NCBI RefSeq assembly: GCF_011440375.1
Contig: NZ_JAAOIR010000002.1
Coordinates: forward strand, 186,001-250,000
Direction of reading: 5' to 3'
DNA length: 64,000 nucleotides
Source: Halorubellus sp. JP-L1
GTDB taxonomy: Archaea; Halobacteriota; Halobacteria; Halobacteriales; Natrialbaceae
The position numbers and the translations under genes were made by a program. The notes beneath the pieces were generated by a model, which was given only the letters and a program-made list of their open reading frames with translations, made no database searches and was not told where the DNA came from. Of the stretch, positions 1 to 8,901 are shown piece after piece. Positions within the stretch are counted from its first letter, which is position 1. The number at the start of each line of letters is the position of its first letter.

Positions 1-2
1 AA

Positions 3-1490
3 ACGGTCAGAGAGCTCGCGGAGCAATACTACCTCGATCTTTCTGAAGAGGAAGTCGAAGCATTCGTCGACCTCATTACCGGGCAGGTCGAGGCGTTCGA
101 ACGACTTCGGTCCCTCCACGAACCCGAACGAACGCTCACTCGAACCGTCCGGGAATCGCACGGGCCTCCCTCTATAGACGCCGATCCAGACAACGCAATC
201 GTCACCGAATGCTTGGTCGAAGGAGCCGACGACGGGCCCCTCGCAGGCTACGAAGTAGCTGTCAAGGACAACATCGCCGTAGCCGGTATCGAAATGACTG
301 CGGGCTCGAATGTTTTCGAGGGGTACATTCCAAAATATGACGCATCCGCTGTCGAGCGACTACTCGACGCTGGCGCGGACATCGTCGCCAAAGCAAACAT
401 GAGCGACATGGCCGTCTCTGGAAGCGCCGATCTCTCCGCAACCGGTCCCATCTACAACCCACGCGATAATAACTACCTAGCCGGTGGCTCCTCTGGAGGG
501 AGTGCAGTAGCCGTAATCAACGGGAACGCTGACATCGCACTCGGAACGGACCAAGCCGGATCGATTCGAGTACCAGCGGCGTTCTGCGGGTGCGTCGGCC
601 ATAAACCGACCCACGGATTGGTTCCCTATACGGGAGCCATCCCGATGGGGTTCTCCTTCGATCACCTGGGTCCGATGACGAACACGGTAGAGGACGCAGC
701 ACTGATGCTCGACACCATCGCCGGCCCCGATGGACTCGATCCACGACAAGATGGTCGAGAACCCGACGAATACGCTGCGACACTCGGCACGACGCCTGAT
801 GACATCACGGTTGGTGTCCTCGAAGAGGGGTTCATAGGCGTCGAGGAAGAACTCGACGATCAAGTCAAGAACGCGCTCGAGGCATTCGAAGCTGAAGGAG
901 CAGAGGTTCGAGACGCGTCCGTCCCACTCCACGACGATGGGGCTCTCATCTGGCGGGGGGTGGTCCCCGAATCGATTGCAGCGCTTACGCGAGACGACGG
1001 TGTCGGTCATTTCGTAGCGGGCCACTACGATACGGCGTTCCAGCAGGCGTTCGCCACGGCGCGCCGCGGCCGCGGAGACGAGTTCCCAGCTACGTACAAG
1101 TTCCTCCTCGTGATGGGGGAGTACCTCATGGAGGAGTACTATGGATACTATCACGCCATCTCACGGAACCTCACGAGGAAACTGAGCCGCCAGTACGACG
1201 ACGCCTTGTCGGACGTTGACGTTCTGGCGCTTCCAACTTCGCCAATTACGGCGTTCGAGGCCGATCGAGACATCGAGGGGCCGAAAGACCTCGTGCTGAA
1301 GGCCCAGACCGGGACTCGAACTCACAATACCTCGCCGTTCGACGTGACCGGGCACCCGAGCATCTCGGTCCCAGCAGGAACCGCCGATGGACTCCCCGTC
1401 GGTCTGCTCTTCGTCGCCCCTCACTACGACGACGTAACCGCGTTACGGGCCGCCCACGCGTTCGAACAGCACGTCAACGTGGGACTCTAA
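3..1490 (+). CDS. amidase signature family protein (5' end outside window)
   Basis: Amidase-signature hydrolase that cleaves an amide bond of an unidentified substrate. The frame is open from base 3 and continues upstream of the window, so the TTG at 213 is not the true start. The Ser-cisSer-Lys triad is visible: Lys in AVKDNIAV, cis-Ser in GGSSGGSAVA and nucleophile Ser in GTDQAGSIRVPA. A C-terminal GHPSISVPAG stretch also fits the family. It could be a GatA paralogue, but there are no gatB or gatC genes nearby. It converges on an amidohydrolase, so a shared catabolic route for a nitrogenous compound is possible (inference). Family assignment is secure; substrate is unknown. Confidence 0.93.
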   Translation, partial: TVRELAEQYYLDLSEEEVEAFVDLITGQVEAFERLRSLHEPERTLTRTVRESHGPPSIDADPDNAIVTECLVEGADDGPLAGYEVAVKDNIAVAGIEMTAGSNVFEGYIPKYDASAVERLLDAGADIVAKANMSDMAVSGSADLSATGPIYNPRDNNYLAGGSSGGSAVAVINGNADIALGTDQAGSIRVPAAFCGCVGHKPTHGLVPYTGAIPMGFSFDHLGPMTNTVEDAALMLDTIAGPDGLDPRQDGREPDEYAATLGTTPDDITVGVLEEGFIGVEEELDDQVKNALEAFEAEGAEVRDASVPLHDDGALIWRGVVPESIAALTRDDGVGHFVAGHYDTAFQQAFATARRGRGDEFPATYKFLLVMGEYLMEEYYGYYHAISRNLTRKLSRQYDDALSDVDVLALPTSPITAFEADRDIEGPKDLVLKAQTGTRTHNTSPFDVTGHPSISVPAGTADGLPVGLLFVAPHYDDVTALRAAHAFEQHVNVGL

Positions 1491-1527
1491 CCCAGACAAG
1501 CGCGGACTCAGGTTCTCTGGAGTTTCG

Positions 1528-1540
1528 ATTTGTTCTTTTT
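1528..1540 (+). terminator. T-rich archaeal-type terminator after amidase
   Basis: A run reading ttgttcttttt lies about 40 nt after the amidase stop codon, between the convergent gene ends. Archaeal transcription typically stops at oligo-U tracts, so this is a plausible terminator. Confidence 0.4.
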
Positions 1541-1566
1541 GCAAATCCCTTGCCTACGCCCTGAAC

Positions 1567-3012
1567 TCATCCGTCAACGAGGTGTGATAGACCGGCGCGA
1601 TCTGTCACTGCTTCCGCTGCGGTCTGCGCGGACTCCAGCAAGTTCGGATACTGTTCGTTTGCGAACTCGACTTCCCTGTCCTCCATGATCACGTTTCCAT
1701 CGCACACGACTGTGTGAACTTCGTGTCCCTGAGTCTGAGTAACGACCGTGGGAGCGACCTCTTGCTGGGGCGTGAGATGAGCGTGATCTGTATCGAGAAA
1801 GACGACATCTGCGCGTTTCCCTTCCTCGATCGAACCGAGTTCGTCTTCTCGCCCAATCGCCCGTGCACCCTCGATAGTAACCATCTCCAACGTCTGTTCC
1901 GCAGTGAGCGCTCCCGCATCCAACCGAACCGCCTTCTGGATGAGCGTCGCGACCCGTAGGTCGCTGAGGGGATTCACCAAGTCGTTTGCGCTCGGATTGT
2001 CTGTCCCCATCCCGACCGTGATTCCGTAATTCACCATCGTTGGAACTGGAGCGAATCCGGACCCCAGCGAAAGATTGGTGAGCGGGTTGTGCGCTACCTT
2101 CGTATCTGTAGCTGCTAACAGACGCATGTCCCGTTCATCGACGTGGACACAGTGAGCTAACAGCGCCCGTTCACCGAGATAATCGACGCTCTCCAGGTAC
2201 TCGACGTTAGAGATCATCGCGGAGTCGTCCTCTAACGTTTCGGAGACGTGCGTGGTCGTCATCACGTCGTACTCCTCGGCGAGGTCGTAGGAGCGTTCGA
2301 AGCCCTCTGGGGTGACAGTCCAGACGTGTTCCGGAGCAACCCAAACGCTCTGTCGGCCCTCTTCTGCTTCTCGATGATACTCCTCGATGAGTTCGGTTAT
2401 TCTCTCGAGCGCATCTGCGGTTTCGACGAGCGAATACGTCGGCGGTACGTGGTTTACCTCCGGTTCCTTCCTGAGCAATCGCCCGATAAACCGTTCGAAT
2501 TCTGCGCCGACGTCGTCGTTGTCCCTGAAGGTAGCGGCGTACACGTTCCGAAGCCCAGCGGCCTCGTAGACCGCCATCTTCTTTTCGACGATCTCCTCGA
2601 AATCCTCGCTGCCCATGAGGATGGCTTCCGGGAGCTCCACGAACGTCGTGACCCCCGCTCGAATGGCCTCCGTGCAGTAGAGTGCGGCAGCGATTTCGTG
2701 GTCTTCGGGGGTCATCGCGTGGACGCCGGGCTTTTTCACGTTGAACAGCCAGTCGTGGATCGACCGATCTCGACTGACGCCACCTCGGAGAAGAATATCA
2801 GACACGTGCGCGTGTGGAATGACGAACCCAGGCAAGACCACGTCTCCCGAAGCTTCGATCGTTTGGCCGGGGTCGTACTTGGGCGCGACCGTTTCCGTGG
2901 GACCCACTTCGACGATTCTGCCCTCGTCAACCGCTATGGAGCCATCGTCGATGATTTCTCGTTTCTCGTTCTGCGTCGCGACCGTCCCACTTCTGATGAG
3001 GAGATCGACCAT
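1567..3012 (-). CDS. amidohydrolase, AtzA/TrzN/cytosine deaminase-like
   Basis: Metal-dependent hydrolase of the amidohydrolase superfamily that would deaminate or dechlorinate a heterocyclic or amide substrate. The start is taken at the ATG giving MVDLLIRSG, because the preceding 35 residues of the longer frame lack family character. Metal-site motifs appear in order: HAH after VVLPGFVIP, His in THVSETLED, His in ALLAHCVHVDE, the VAHNPLTNLSLGSG loop and Asp in GMGTDNPSAND. The 481-aa length is normal for the family. The C-terminal GKRADVVFLD strand is also typical. It is convergent with the amidase. The exact substrate cannot be read from the sequence. Confidence 0.9.
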   Translation of the reverse strand: MVDLLIRSGTVATQNEKREIIDDGSIAVDEGRIVEVGPTETVAPKYDPGQTIEASGDVVLPGFVIPHAHVSDILLRGGVSRDRSIHDWLFNVKKPGVHAMTPEDHEIAAALYCTEAIRAGVTTFVELPEAILMGSEDFEEIVEKKMAVYEAAGLRNVYAATFRDNDDVGAEFERFIGRLLRKEPEVNHVPPTYSLVETADALERITELIEEYHREAEEGRQSVWVAPEHVWTVTPEGFERSYDLAEEYDVMTTTHVSETLEDDSAMISNVEYLESVDYLGERALLAHCVHVDERDMRLLAATDTKVAHNPLTNLSLGSGFAPVPTMVNYGITVGMGTDNPSANDLVNPLSDLRVATLIQKAVRLDAGALTAEQTLEMVTIEGARAIGREDELGSIEEGKRADVVFLDTDHAHLTPQQEVAPTVVTQTQGHEVHTVVCDGNVIMEDREVEFANEQYPNLLESAQTAAEAVTDRAGLSHLVDG

Positions 3013-3276
3013 TTTATCGAATTTGCGTGAGGGATTACCATGAGTGTATCTAAGTGTAACTGAACATATGGTTTCGAACAGCGACCGGAGTTGAGGATGG
3101 ATTGCACGCTCGACCATCAGTGGTCGGTGGGTGAAACCGAAACTGTATCGATATATTCATCAACCGTCTCACTCAGTCCGATACCTGCGAATATATCCGG
3201 CCTGTCCATCAGTTGGGCGAGTAAGGAGTGAATTGAATCGTAGTCCTTCCTCTCCGGTTCGGCAAATCATCTTTAG

Positions 3277-3462
3277 CGAGAGGACAACCAAGACATCGCT
3301 GACCTACAATGCCTACCCCGCTTCCAGTGTCCACTACTGCCTGAGGGATCCGTCAAAGGTACCCCCTATTCGTGGTCAGAGGCAAGATGGATCTTTGCAG
3401 CGGCTGGTGATGTATTCGGATTCGCGCTCTCGGACGTTCACCCCCGTGATGTTGCGACATAG
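3277..3462 (+). pseudogene. orphan coding-like fragment, 61 codons
   Basis: An open frame bounded by TAG codons at both ends has protein-like composition (for example GTPYSWSEARWIFAAAGDVF) but no initiation codon at its 5' end. I do not recognise the family. It is most likely the remnant of a larger gene broken when the accessory region decayed. It may also be chance. Confidence 0.25.
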
Positions 3463-3857
3463 GGGCGTTCAAAGCGGATGTAGCCTTCGTTGCAGATGTT
3501 GAGAGTAGAAGCCCGTCTCCAAGACGAGATACAGGGACCTGGGTGTTCAAGCGGAAGTCGACACGACGTACCCGGATAGAATACTATGGGAGTTTGGGTT
3601 CCTGTCATAGCTGCTCAACCTACGTTCCAGCAAGCTGGATTTTCGCTGAACGAATGGAGGACGTTGCATCGACCCCGGTTCGAATCCGGAGAATCGGGAC
3701 GGCAAGTGCTTCTCTCGCTTCGAGGCTGCCTCGACCCATCAGCTCCTAGCGCGACGGACTACCAACGGGGGGAGACGGGGGATTCCATGGAACAGACTCG
3801 TTCGGAACGGAAGTTCGTGGATAGGCGTAGCCTCCCATGTGTGGACCTATAGCGTCT

Positions 3858-4022
3858 GAACACCGAGGGTTCGAAGTAGGGGTTCGCGGGGTGTTTTCGG
3901 GAGCGTTCAAAGCGATTCACCTGGTGTTCGAGGGTGCGTTCACGGCGGTTCGAGTGGAGTTCAGAGTTGCGTTCGAAGTAATTCGCGTGGTGTTCGAGGG
4001 GGTTCATGCGGTGTTCACTGGG
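3858..4022 (+). repeat. imperfect 33-bp tandem repeat, five units
   Basis: Units of 33 bp begin near 3858, 3891, 3924, 3957 and 3990. The best-conserved part reads gtgttcgagggtgcgttcac. Each unit encodes 11 residues in the plus frame (for example VFEGAFTAVRV, EFRVAFEVIRV), giving a repeated hydrophobic pattern with Phe at regular spacing. The first unit is the most diverged. Every unit is free of stop codons in that frame. It may be the remnant of a repeat protein or a non-coding tandem array. Confidence 0.65.
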
Positions 4023-4227
4023 GGTTCATGGCTTTTCGAACACGGGTCGAAGTGAGTTCAAACCGTTCTCCCCGGGCGGACCTTCTCCCTCGGCGTTTCC
4101 AAGCAGACTGGTACGCTTTCCGGTGATTCCCGGTCCTCTCACTTACCGTCCAAACGTGAGTGGAATGGCAACTATATTGCTGGGCCGCGCCCGCCGTCGA
4201 ATCCCGTAGCAGACACGGGATGGTTGC

Positions 4228-4367
4228 GTGAGCACCCTCGACGACTTCACGACCACCAGCGACGAAGTCAAGGCCAACGAGGAGTGCGACTGCGAAGAGC
4301 TGCCTGACAGTGCCCCTCCTGAGATTTCTACATCGTTGGCGGCGCCGGGTTTGGTGGTGCGGCATGA
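4228..4367 (+). pseudogene. small Cys-motif protein remnant, frameshifted
   Basis: A GTG-initiated frame opens with STLDDFTTTSDEVKANEECD followed by CEELPD, a CDC-x-x-LPD pattern I associate with small zinc-binding proteins of haloarchaeal plasmids and proviruses. The reading then jumps frame: the next phase gives DFYIVGGAGFGGAA and a TGA that overlaps the ATG of the following gene. One indel therefore separates the two halves. Function is unknown. Confidence 0.45.
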
Positions 4368-5434
4368 GCACCGAGTACGCCGGCTACACCCGCGACGGCC
4401 GCGTCCTCGACTGGTCAACTACCGATGCAGCCTCTACCAGCAACACGGGAAGAACTTCCTCGACACTAAGCTCGCCGCGAACGTCATCCGCAGCGCGGCC
4501 ACCCGCACCGCCGACCACGCCCTCGGCGACGGCAACGCCAGCGAACTTCAGGGGATCGTCGGCCTCACGGGCCACGAGCAGGACGCGAACGACACGATGG
4601 TGGAGATCGTCGACCGCCTCGCCGACGAGGGCTGCGTCGCCCTTATCGTCGGCCCGCCCGGCACCGGGAAGACAGCCACCACGCTCGACACCGCCCGCGC
4701 TTGGGGCGTCCTACCGGCGGCTACATTTCGGGAACACGAGCTGGGACGGCTTCGACGGCGTCGTTTCTATGGACGTCGAGATGCTCGAAGCGATGGCCGG
4801 CGTCGACGGTCAGACCCTCGGCGTCGTCGACGAGTCCAACCAGAACCTCTCCGGCGAGGGTGCCGACTCGAAGAAAGCCCAACAGTTCGTCGACCGCGCC
4901 ACGTTCATCCGCAAGAAGGAGGGCGCACACGGCCCCTACGCCAAGCGCGGATCACTCCTCATCGTCGGGCACACCGAGATGAAGACCGCGGCCGACATCC
5001 GCCGCCTCGCCACCCTCATCATCCAGAAGCCCAGTCGCGCCGACCCCGGCAAAGCCGTCCTCTACGAGTCGCCCGGCGGGAAGGACGAGAAGTCGAAGAT
5101 CGGCGAGTACAAGGGCCTCACCAACACCCGCGAGTCCTACAGCCAGCACGAGGCCTCAAAGTTCGACGTCGTCCTCGACGATGACGACGAGGAGGACAGC
5201 GTCGACGTCGATGACGTCCGCCGAGACGAGGCTATCATGACCGCCATTCCCGCCACGAAGCCGTGGATAGACGACGGCATGGGCTATCGCGAGATAGCGG
5301 ACACCAGAGAGAACGGCCAGCACAGCAACAGACTCATGGAGAAACCGAAGAGCTGGGTCGGCGACCGCGTCCGCGAGTGGAAGGACGGACAGCATCGAGA
5401 CCCGGAGGACGCGCCAGATGGTGATCCCGCATGA
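4364..5434 (+). pseudogene. P-loop ATPase of a provirus/plasmid, two frameshifts
   Basis: Starts MSTEYAGYTRDGRVLDW. One indel near 4415-4430 shifts the frame, and a second near 4700-4735 shifts it back. Between them lies a Walker A motif GPPGTGKT (4651-4674) after VALIV. Downstream parts include a Walker-B-like LGVVDESNQN, a LLIVGHTEMKT strand and an acidic tail. The last part (WIDDGMGYREIADTRENG) looks like a DNA-binding domain. Restored length would be about 355 residues. The architecture fits the packaging- or replication-type ATPases of haloarchaeal integrated elements, but no exact family is claimed. The paired indels could be sequencing errors, though the neighbouring genes are broken as well. 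Confidence 0.6.
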
Positions 5435-5484
5435 CGGCGCCCGCACGCGTCCCTGTCCACCACCACCCACCCCCACCCCGACAT

Positions 5485-5500
5485 TATAGTATATACTATA
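5485..5500. promoter_or_regulatory. perfect 16-bp AT palindrome
   Basis: The sequence tatagtatatactata is identical to its reverse complement and is bracketed by ccccg on the left and cgggg on the right. It sits in the roughly 170-bp gap between the broken ATPase gene and the broken membrane-protein gene, in otherwise GC-rich DNA. It could be a regulator site, a promoter (it contains TATA) or part of a replication origin of the integrated element. Confidence 0.5.
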
Positions 5501-5606
5501 CGGGGGCCTTTGGGCACGATTTTCCGGACACCCGCCCCTCGACCGACCCCCGAAAATGGTGGCGAACCCGAATCTGGCGAGAAAATCAAGGGGTGTTCCG
5601 CGGACG

Positions 5607-6010
5607 ATGACGGACGTGACGATATCGAACACTCGCGTCGACCTCGGCGAGCTGCGGCGCGACGTCATCGCACCGTCGCTCTGGATCGTCGCGATTCTCG
5701 CGTGGGGCGTCGGCGACCTCGCGACGACCTGGGCAGGCTACTAGACCGCGCACGCCGTCGAAGCAACGCCGTTCGTCAACACCGTGATCCAGCGGTCGGG
5801 GCAGGCCGGCCACGCCGCCGTCAAGGCGCTCACGTTCGGCCTCGCGTGGCTCTACTACCAGCAATCCTCATCGCCATGGCCGCCGACTTCGACGTCGACG
5901 AGGACCGCGTGCGTACCGTCTGCCTCGCCATCCCGCTCGCGTTCATACTCGCCGGCGGCTGGCTCACGCTGTCGAATCTCGATGTCATCCTCGCAGGTGG
6001 TCGGCCGTGA
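5607..6010 (+). pseudogene. small multi-pass membrane protein, amber stop plus frameshift
   Basis: Begins MTDVTISNTRVDLGELRRDV, followed by a transmembrane segment (SLWIVAILAWGVGDLATTW). A TAG at 5742-5744 interrupts the frame after WAGY. The same frame then continues TAHAVEATPFVNTVI up to about 5860, where an indel moves the reading to the phase giving AIPLAFILAGGWLTLSNLDV. The DLATTxxG...EATPF pattern recalls DUF5658-like small membrane proteins. The stop overlaps the GTG of the next gene (GTGA), so the two were once translated together. Confidence 0.55.
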
Positions 6011-6393
6011 TACCGCTCAATCACGGATTTGGCGAGCCCGAACCCGGCCTCGGCGTGCTCCTCGCGTTTCCCCTATTGCTCCTCTATTCGTGGTTCGAGA
6101 AACGATACACAGATGAGACAGACCCCGTCGACGACCTCCGAGATCAGTACGTCGCCGGCGACCTCACGCCCGAAGAGTTCGAGGACCGCGTCGCGCTCGA
6201 ACTCGACGACCGCGCCCAGGAGACCCGCCAGCGTCTCGAATGCATCGACGGCATCGGCCCCGACACCAGCGCGATCATCGCCCGCCGGTTCCGCACGCTC
6301 GACGAGCTGCGCGAAGCCAGCCGCGAGGAGATCAAGGACGTCCACGGCATCGGCCCGTCGACGTCGAAGGCCATTCGACAGTCCCTCGACTGA
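6007..6393 (+). CDS. SHOCT and helix-hairpin-helix domain protein
   Basis: 128-aa protein starting at a GTG that overlaps the upstream TGA. It has one N-terminal transmembrane segment (VLLAFPLLLLYSWF). A SHOCT-type segment follows (DDLRDQYVAGDLTPEEFEDR, about residues 45-65). The C-terminal tandem helix-hairpin-helix region carries IDGIGPDTSAIIARRF and VHGIGPSTSKAIRQSL and would bind DNA or assist assembly. It is intact although both upstream genes are broken. Such proteins recur in haloarchaeal integrated elements. The molecular role is unknown. Confidence 0.72.
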   Translation: MIPLNHGFGEPEPGLGVLLAFPLLLLYSWFEKRYTDETDPVDDLRDQYVAGDLTPEEFEDRVALELDDRAQETRQRLECIDGIGPDTSAIIARRFRTLDELREASREEIKDVHGIGPSTSKAIRQSLD

Positions 6394-6459
6394 ACTTCAC
6401 TTTCACTTTCACCGCGCCCATGGCCCACCCTTACATCGGGACCGCCACAACTCTCTCGT

Positions 6460-6618
6460 ATGATGACCTGGAACAGTCAGATATTCCAGATTCGAGTGAA
6501 AGAAACAAATGGCGGATACCAAGCACAGGAAGTCGGCAGTACCAACGTCGGCGCGGGAGAGAGCATTCCGGACGCCATCACCGACTACGCCGAACGCTGC
6601 AAGCGGAGCGAGGGATAA
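6460..6618 (+). CDS. HicB-like small protein, 52 aa
   Basis: Short frame from ATGATG, reading MMTWNSQIFQIRVKETNGGY and then QAQEVGSTNVGAGESIPDAI. The beta-strand, GGY, A, G-G-S/T-x-x-A pattern matches the HicB/UPF0150 half-domain seen in antitoxins and in stand-alone small haloarchaeal proteins. No HicA partner lies next to it, so a toxin-antitoxin role is not supported here. It belongs to the same decayed element. Confidence 0.55.
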   Translation: MMTWNSQIFQIRVKETNGGYQAQEVGSTNVGAGESIPDAITDYAERCKRSEG

Positions 6619-6757
6619 CGATGGGAAATAGAAACCTGATCGGTATTAATTGGATGTCCTCGCCCCTAACCCCTATGTGGGGTGAACTACTTTGTCAGTA
6701 GAAATCGAAGGCGTAGTCAAGATAACAGTACGCTAGTGGCTGCACCGTCTTCACAAC

Positions 6758-6765
6758 ACATATCA
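6758..6765 (+). promoter_or_regulatory. candidate TATA box of the two-gene module
   Basis: The sequence acatatca lies 26-33 nt before the ATG at 6791, the spacing expected for a leaderless haloarchaeal transcript. No other plausible start signal lies between it and the ATG. Confidence 0.35.
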
Positions 6766-6790
6766 CCGGTCAAATCGAACAACAGTACCT

Positions 6791-7813
6791 ATGTCACCTC
6801 AAGATAAATTCGGGTCAACCCCCTATGATGAAGAACGGGAGGTTGCGAACAAAGTCTTGAGGGCAATTGACCTCGCCATTGAGGACGAAATCGAAAGCCT
6901 CGACCGGCGAATAACCCGCCTTGAACAGGAGAAACTGTGCTATTTCGCGATCGAGGAATTCAATCTCCCGATTACGTACAGCTGGTATGTAGAAGGAGCG
7001 TATACACGTGTTGCTGGAGATCCCGATGGTGCAGTAAATCGGATCACTGCTGATTCTCCGAACGCCCTCCAAGATCCTGGAGAAGACGATGATGTAAACA
7101 AATTCAGGGAATTTTTCCGGTCAACCGAGTTCTTTGGAGACTACAAGCTTCGTGATATCTGGTATACAAACCGATACGAATTCCTGAAGGACTTTTACAA
7201 GGCGGAATCGCCCTCCGATTTCACCGACTTGTATATTTCATCCACCAACATCCGACAACAGCTCTCCGAGATCAGTAAGTCACTCGCCACCCAGAACAAG
7301 AATCGAAGTCTCGCGGAGTTCACCGACGCTGATTCGGCAAGTGCCATCACGGACGACGTAGAACAGGAGTTCAGGCTCTCTATTTCCGACTTTCATCTCG
7401 AATTGGCCAGTATCGAGAAGTTCGAGGACCTCATGGACGTATTATCACAATCAACTAATATCCTGGAACACATATTAGCGCGTCTCACGGAGCTTGATTC
7501 GCCATCTGAATCGCAAGAAGCGGTGGTTGCCGATCTAAACGATTACTTCTACTACGGGGTCTGGCGATTCCCAGCGCTGTATATCTCAGCCAGGACTGCA
7601 ACAGGACCAAACAGTCATCACCTGATTGACGAACATGTCCGTGAATTCGAATCATTCCACGGAGAATTTGTCCCCCGGGTAAAGCGGATGGAATCTCAAG
7701 CCAAGCAGGAAAGCTTACTTCCGGACGCAGGGTCCCACTCTAAACGTCTGAAAGAAGGTTACTCGTCGTACTTGCATAATTTGACAAAGGAAAGCCTGGA
7801 GAGGGATGCATGA
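6791..7813 (+). CDS. uncharacterised mostly helical 340-aa protein (first gene of module)
   Basis: I do not recognise this family. The protein is rich in charged helical stretches (for example LRAIDLAIEDEIESLDRRIT near residues 28-47), with an aromatic patch YFAIEEFNLPITYSWYVEG and a later YFYYGVWRFPALYISART segment. It has no signal peptide, transmembrane segment, P-loop or zinc motif. Its base composition is visibly more AT-rich than the flanking core genes, and it lies in the accessory region. The stop overlaps the ATG of the PIN-like gene by 4 nt (ATGA), so the two are co-translated and probably act together. A sensor, antitoxin or regulatory partner of the PIN protein is the simplest idea (inference). 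Confidence 0.75.
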   Translation: MSPQDKFGSTPYDEEREVANKVLRAIDLAIEDEIESLDRRITRLEQEKLCYFAIEEFNLPITYSWYVEGAYTRVAGDPDGAVNRITADSPNALQDPGEDDDVNKFREFFRSTEFFGDYKLRDIWYTNRYEFLKDFYKAESPSDFTDLYISSTNIRQQLSEISKSLATQNKNRSLAEFTDADSASAITDDVEQEFRLSISDFHLELASIEKFEDLMDVLSQSTNILEHILARLTELDSPSESQEAVVADLNDYFYYGVWRFPALYISARTATGPNSHHLIDEHVREFESFHGEFVPRVKRMESQAKQESLLPDAGSHSKRLKEGYSSYLHNLTKESLERDA

Positions 7814-8466
7814 ATCATCGCAAGCAGCTGAATCTTGACACTTCAATTCTGGTCAACTATGTATATACTCAATTACCCGAGAACATCGAATCAGACAGGG
7901 GATCAGCGAAAATCCTTGAAGGAGATGATTTCTATACGGTCATTGGGGGGAAGGCAGAGGGAGAGTTCGTCCGGTTATGTGAACGACGCCATGAATTGTA
8001 TGAGGACGTAGTCAAATTTCTTCGTGGGACAGACTCTGATTTGGTGGATTACGCCCCATTATCCCGAGATATTCACCTCAGCGACAACGATAAAAAGCAC
8101 ATCCGAAAGGACATCCAGATGAGCTGGTACGAGATGGAAAAGCGGGAACAGCTTTCCCAGCTCCGTCGGTGCGTCCAAGACTTCGAATTATTCCGCAATC
8201 AGATTCCCAATCAGATTGTCGATCAAACCTACCCGAAGTCCTCCAATCCGGAGCTACAAAGGCGGATAGAGTCAGAGCTTGAGATAAACCATGACTGCGA
8301 GATCATCGTCGATGCAGTAGAGATCTCTAATAGGCATTCAATTTCGGTACTGGTTGCAATCGACTCTGATATAATATCTGACACCAATTCAGACGCAATT
8401 CGTTCGATAATAGAAGACCTCACTGGCGATCCGTTAATCGAGATAATATCTGCCGAAGATCTATAG
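7810..8466 (+). CDS. PIN-like nuclease domain protein (second gene of module)
   Basis: 218-aa protein with the layout of a PIN ribonuclease. The first strand LNLDTSILVNYV carries Asp10, Glu50/Glu52 follow in GGKAEGEFV, and the C-terminal half has EIIVDAVEIS (Asp168) and VLVAIDSDII (Asp185, Asp187). These would form the acidic metal site. The middle (residues 60-150) is longer than in small VapC toxins and mostly helical. It overlaps the upstream gene by 4 nt, so the pair is one transcription unit. A toxin or defence effector RNase is plausible. The PIN call rests on motif spacing by eye. Confidence 0.6.
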   Translation: MNHRKQLNLDTSILVNYVYTQLPENIESDRGSAKILEGDDFYTVIGGKAEGEFVRLCERRHELYEDVVKFLRGTDSDLVDYAPLSRDIHLSDNDKKHIRKDIQMSWYEMEKREQLSQLRRCVQDFELFRNQIPNQIVDQTYPKSSNPELQRRIESELEINHDCEIIVDAVEISNRHSISVLVAIDSDIISDTNSDAIRSIIEDLTGDPLIEIISAEDL

Positions 8467-8901
8467 TCGCCTTCCAAATCAACGAAACCTTCAGAGAGGG
8501 CGGGTCTCGAGAATAGGTTACTCACGGGTAATCTGTTTTAGGAAGCGAGTGCTGGGTGCGGTGAGCGACGAAGGATGGTTGAGCACTTCCAAGAATAGTC
8601 CACTCTCGGAAGGGCAAGATACGCTATAAACAATTAACATTACGTTCCAGCGTCGGGAAATTGGTGAGAAGGCGATACTAAGTCAGAACTCAGAACAGGA
8701 GGTCGGGCAAGTGAGGACGAAGCAGGCTTGATATTGCGATAGCGCAAAGATAGGTCTACCGCGACGCGAGACAGGTACGACACGCGTCCACTGTATCTGA
8801 GATATCCACTGTGGATGCGTGCTATTTCGTGAGATAAGCCACCATTTTCCGGCATATCGATGGGGTAACAATGTGGGTGCGCACTCGTACCACGGAACAT
8901 T
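8467..8901. other. 435-bp intergenic stretch, no gene seen
   Basis: Located between the PIN-like gene and the Tat-exported protein gene. Both strands have only short frames without family motifs. An AT-rich patch (ctataaacaattaac near 8624) could be a promoter element. Nothing else is recognised. Confidence 0.5.

Larger units (their letters stand above)
3013..4227. other. gene-poor stretch with decayed fragments
   Basis: About 1.2 kb between the amidohydrolase start and the first remnant of the decayed element. It has no convincing intact gene: open frames are short and lack start signals or family motifs. It holds a 61-codon coding-like fragment and a 33-bp tandem repeat, both listed separately. 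The stretch looks like the eroded border of the accessory region. Confidence 0.6.

Noticed and set aside
3674-3700. tRNA T-arm-like sequence (ggttcgaatccgg) as a tRNA or attachment site
   Set aside because: Only four of five stem pairs form and there is no matching acceptor, D or anticodon arm upstream; no second copy was found at the far side of the element.
6460-6618. HicAB toxin-antitoxin system
   Set aside because: Only a HicB-like half-domain is seen; no HicA-like gene lies on either side.
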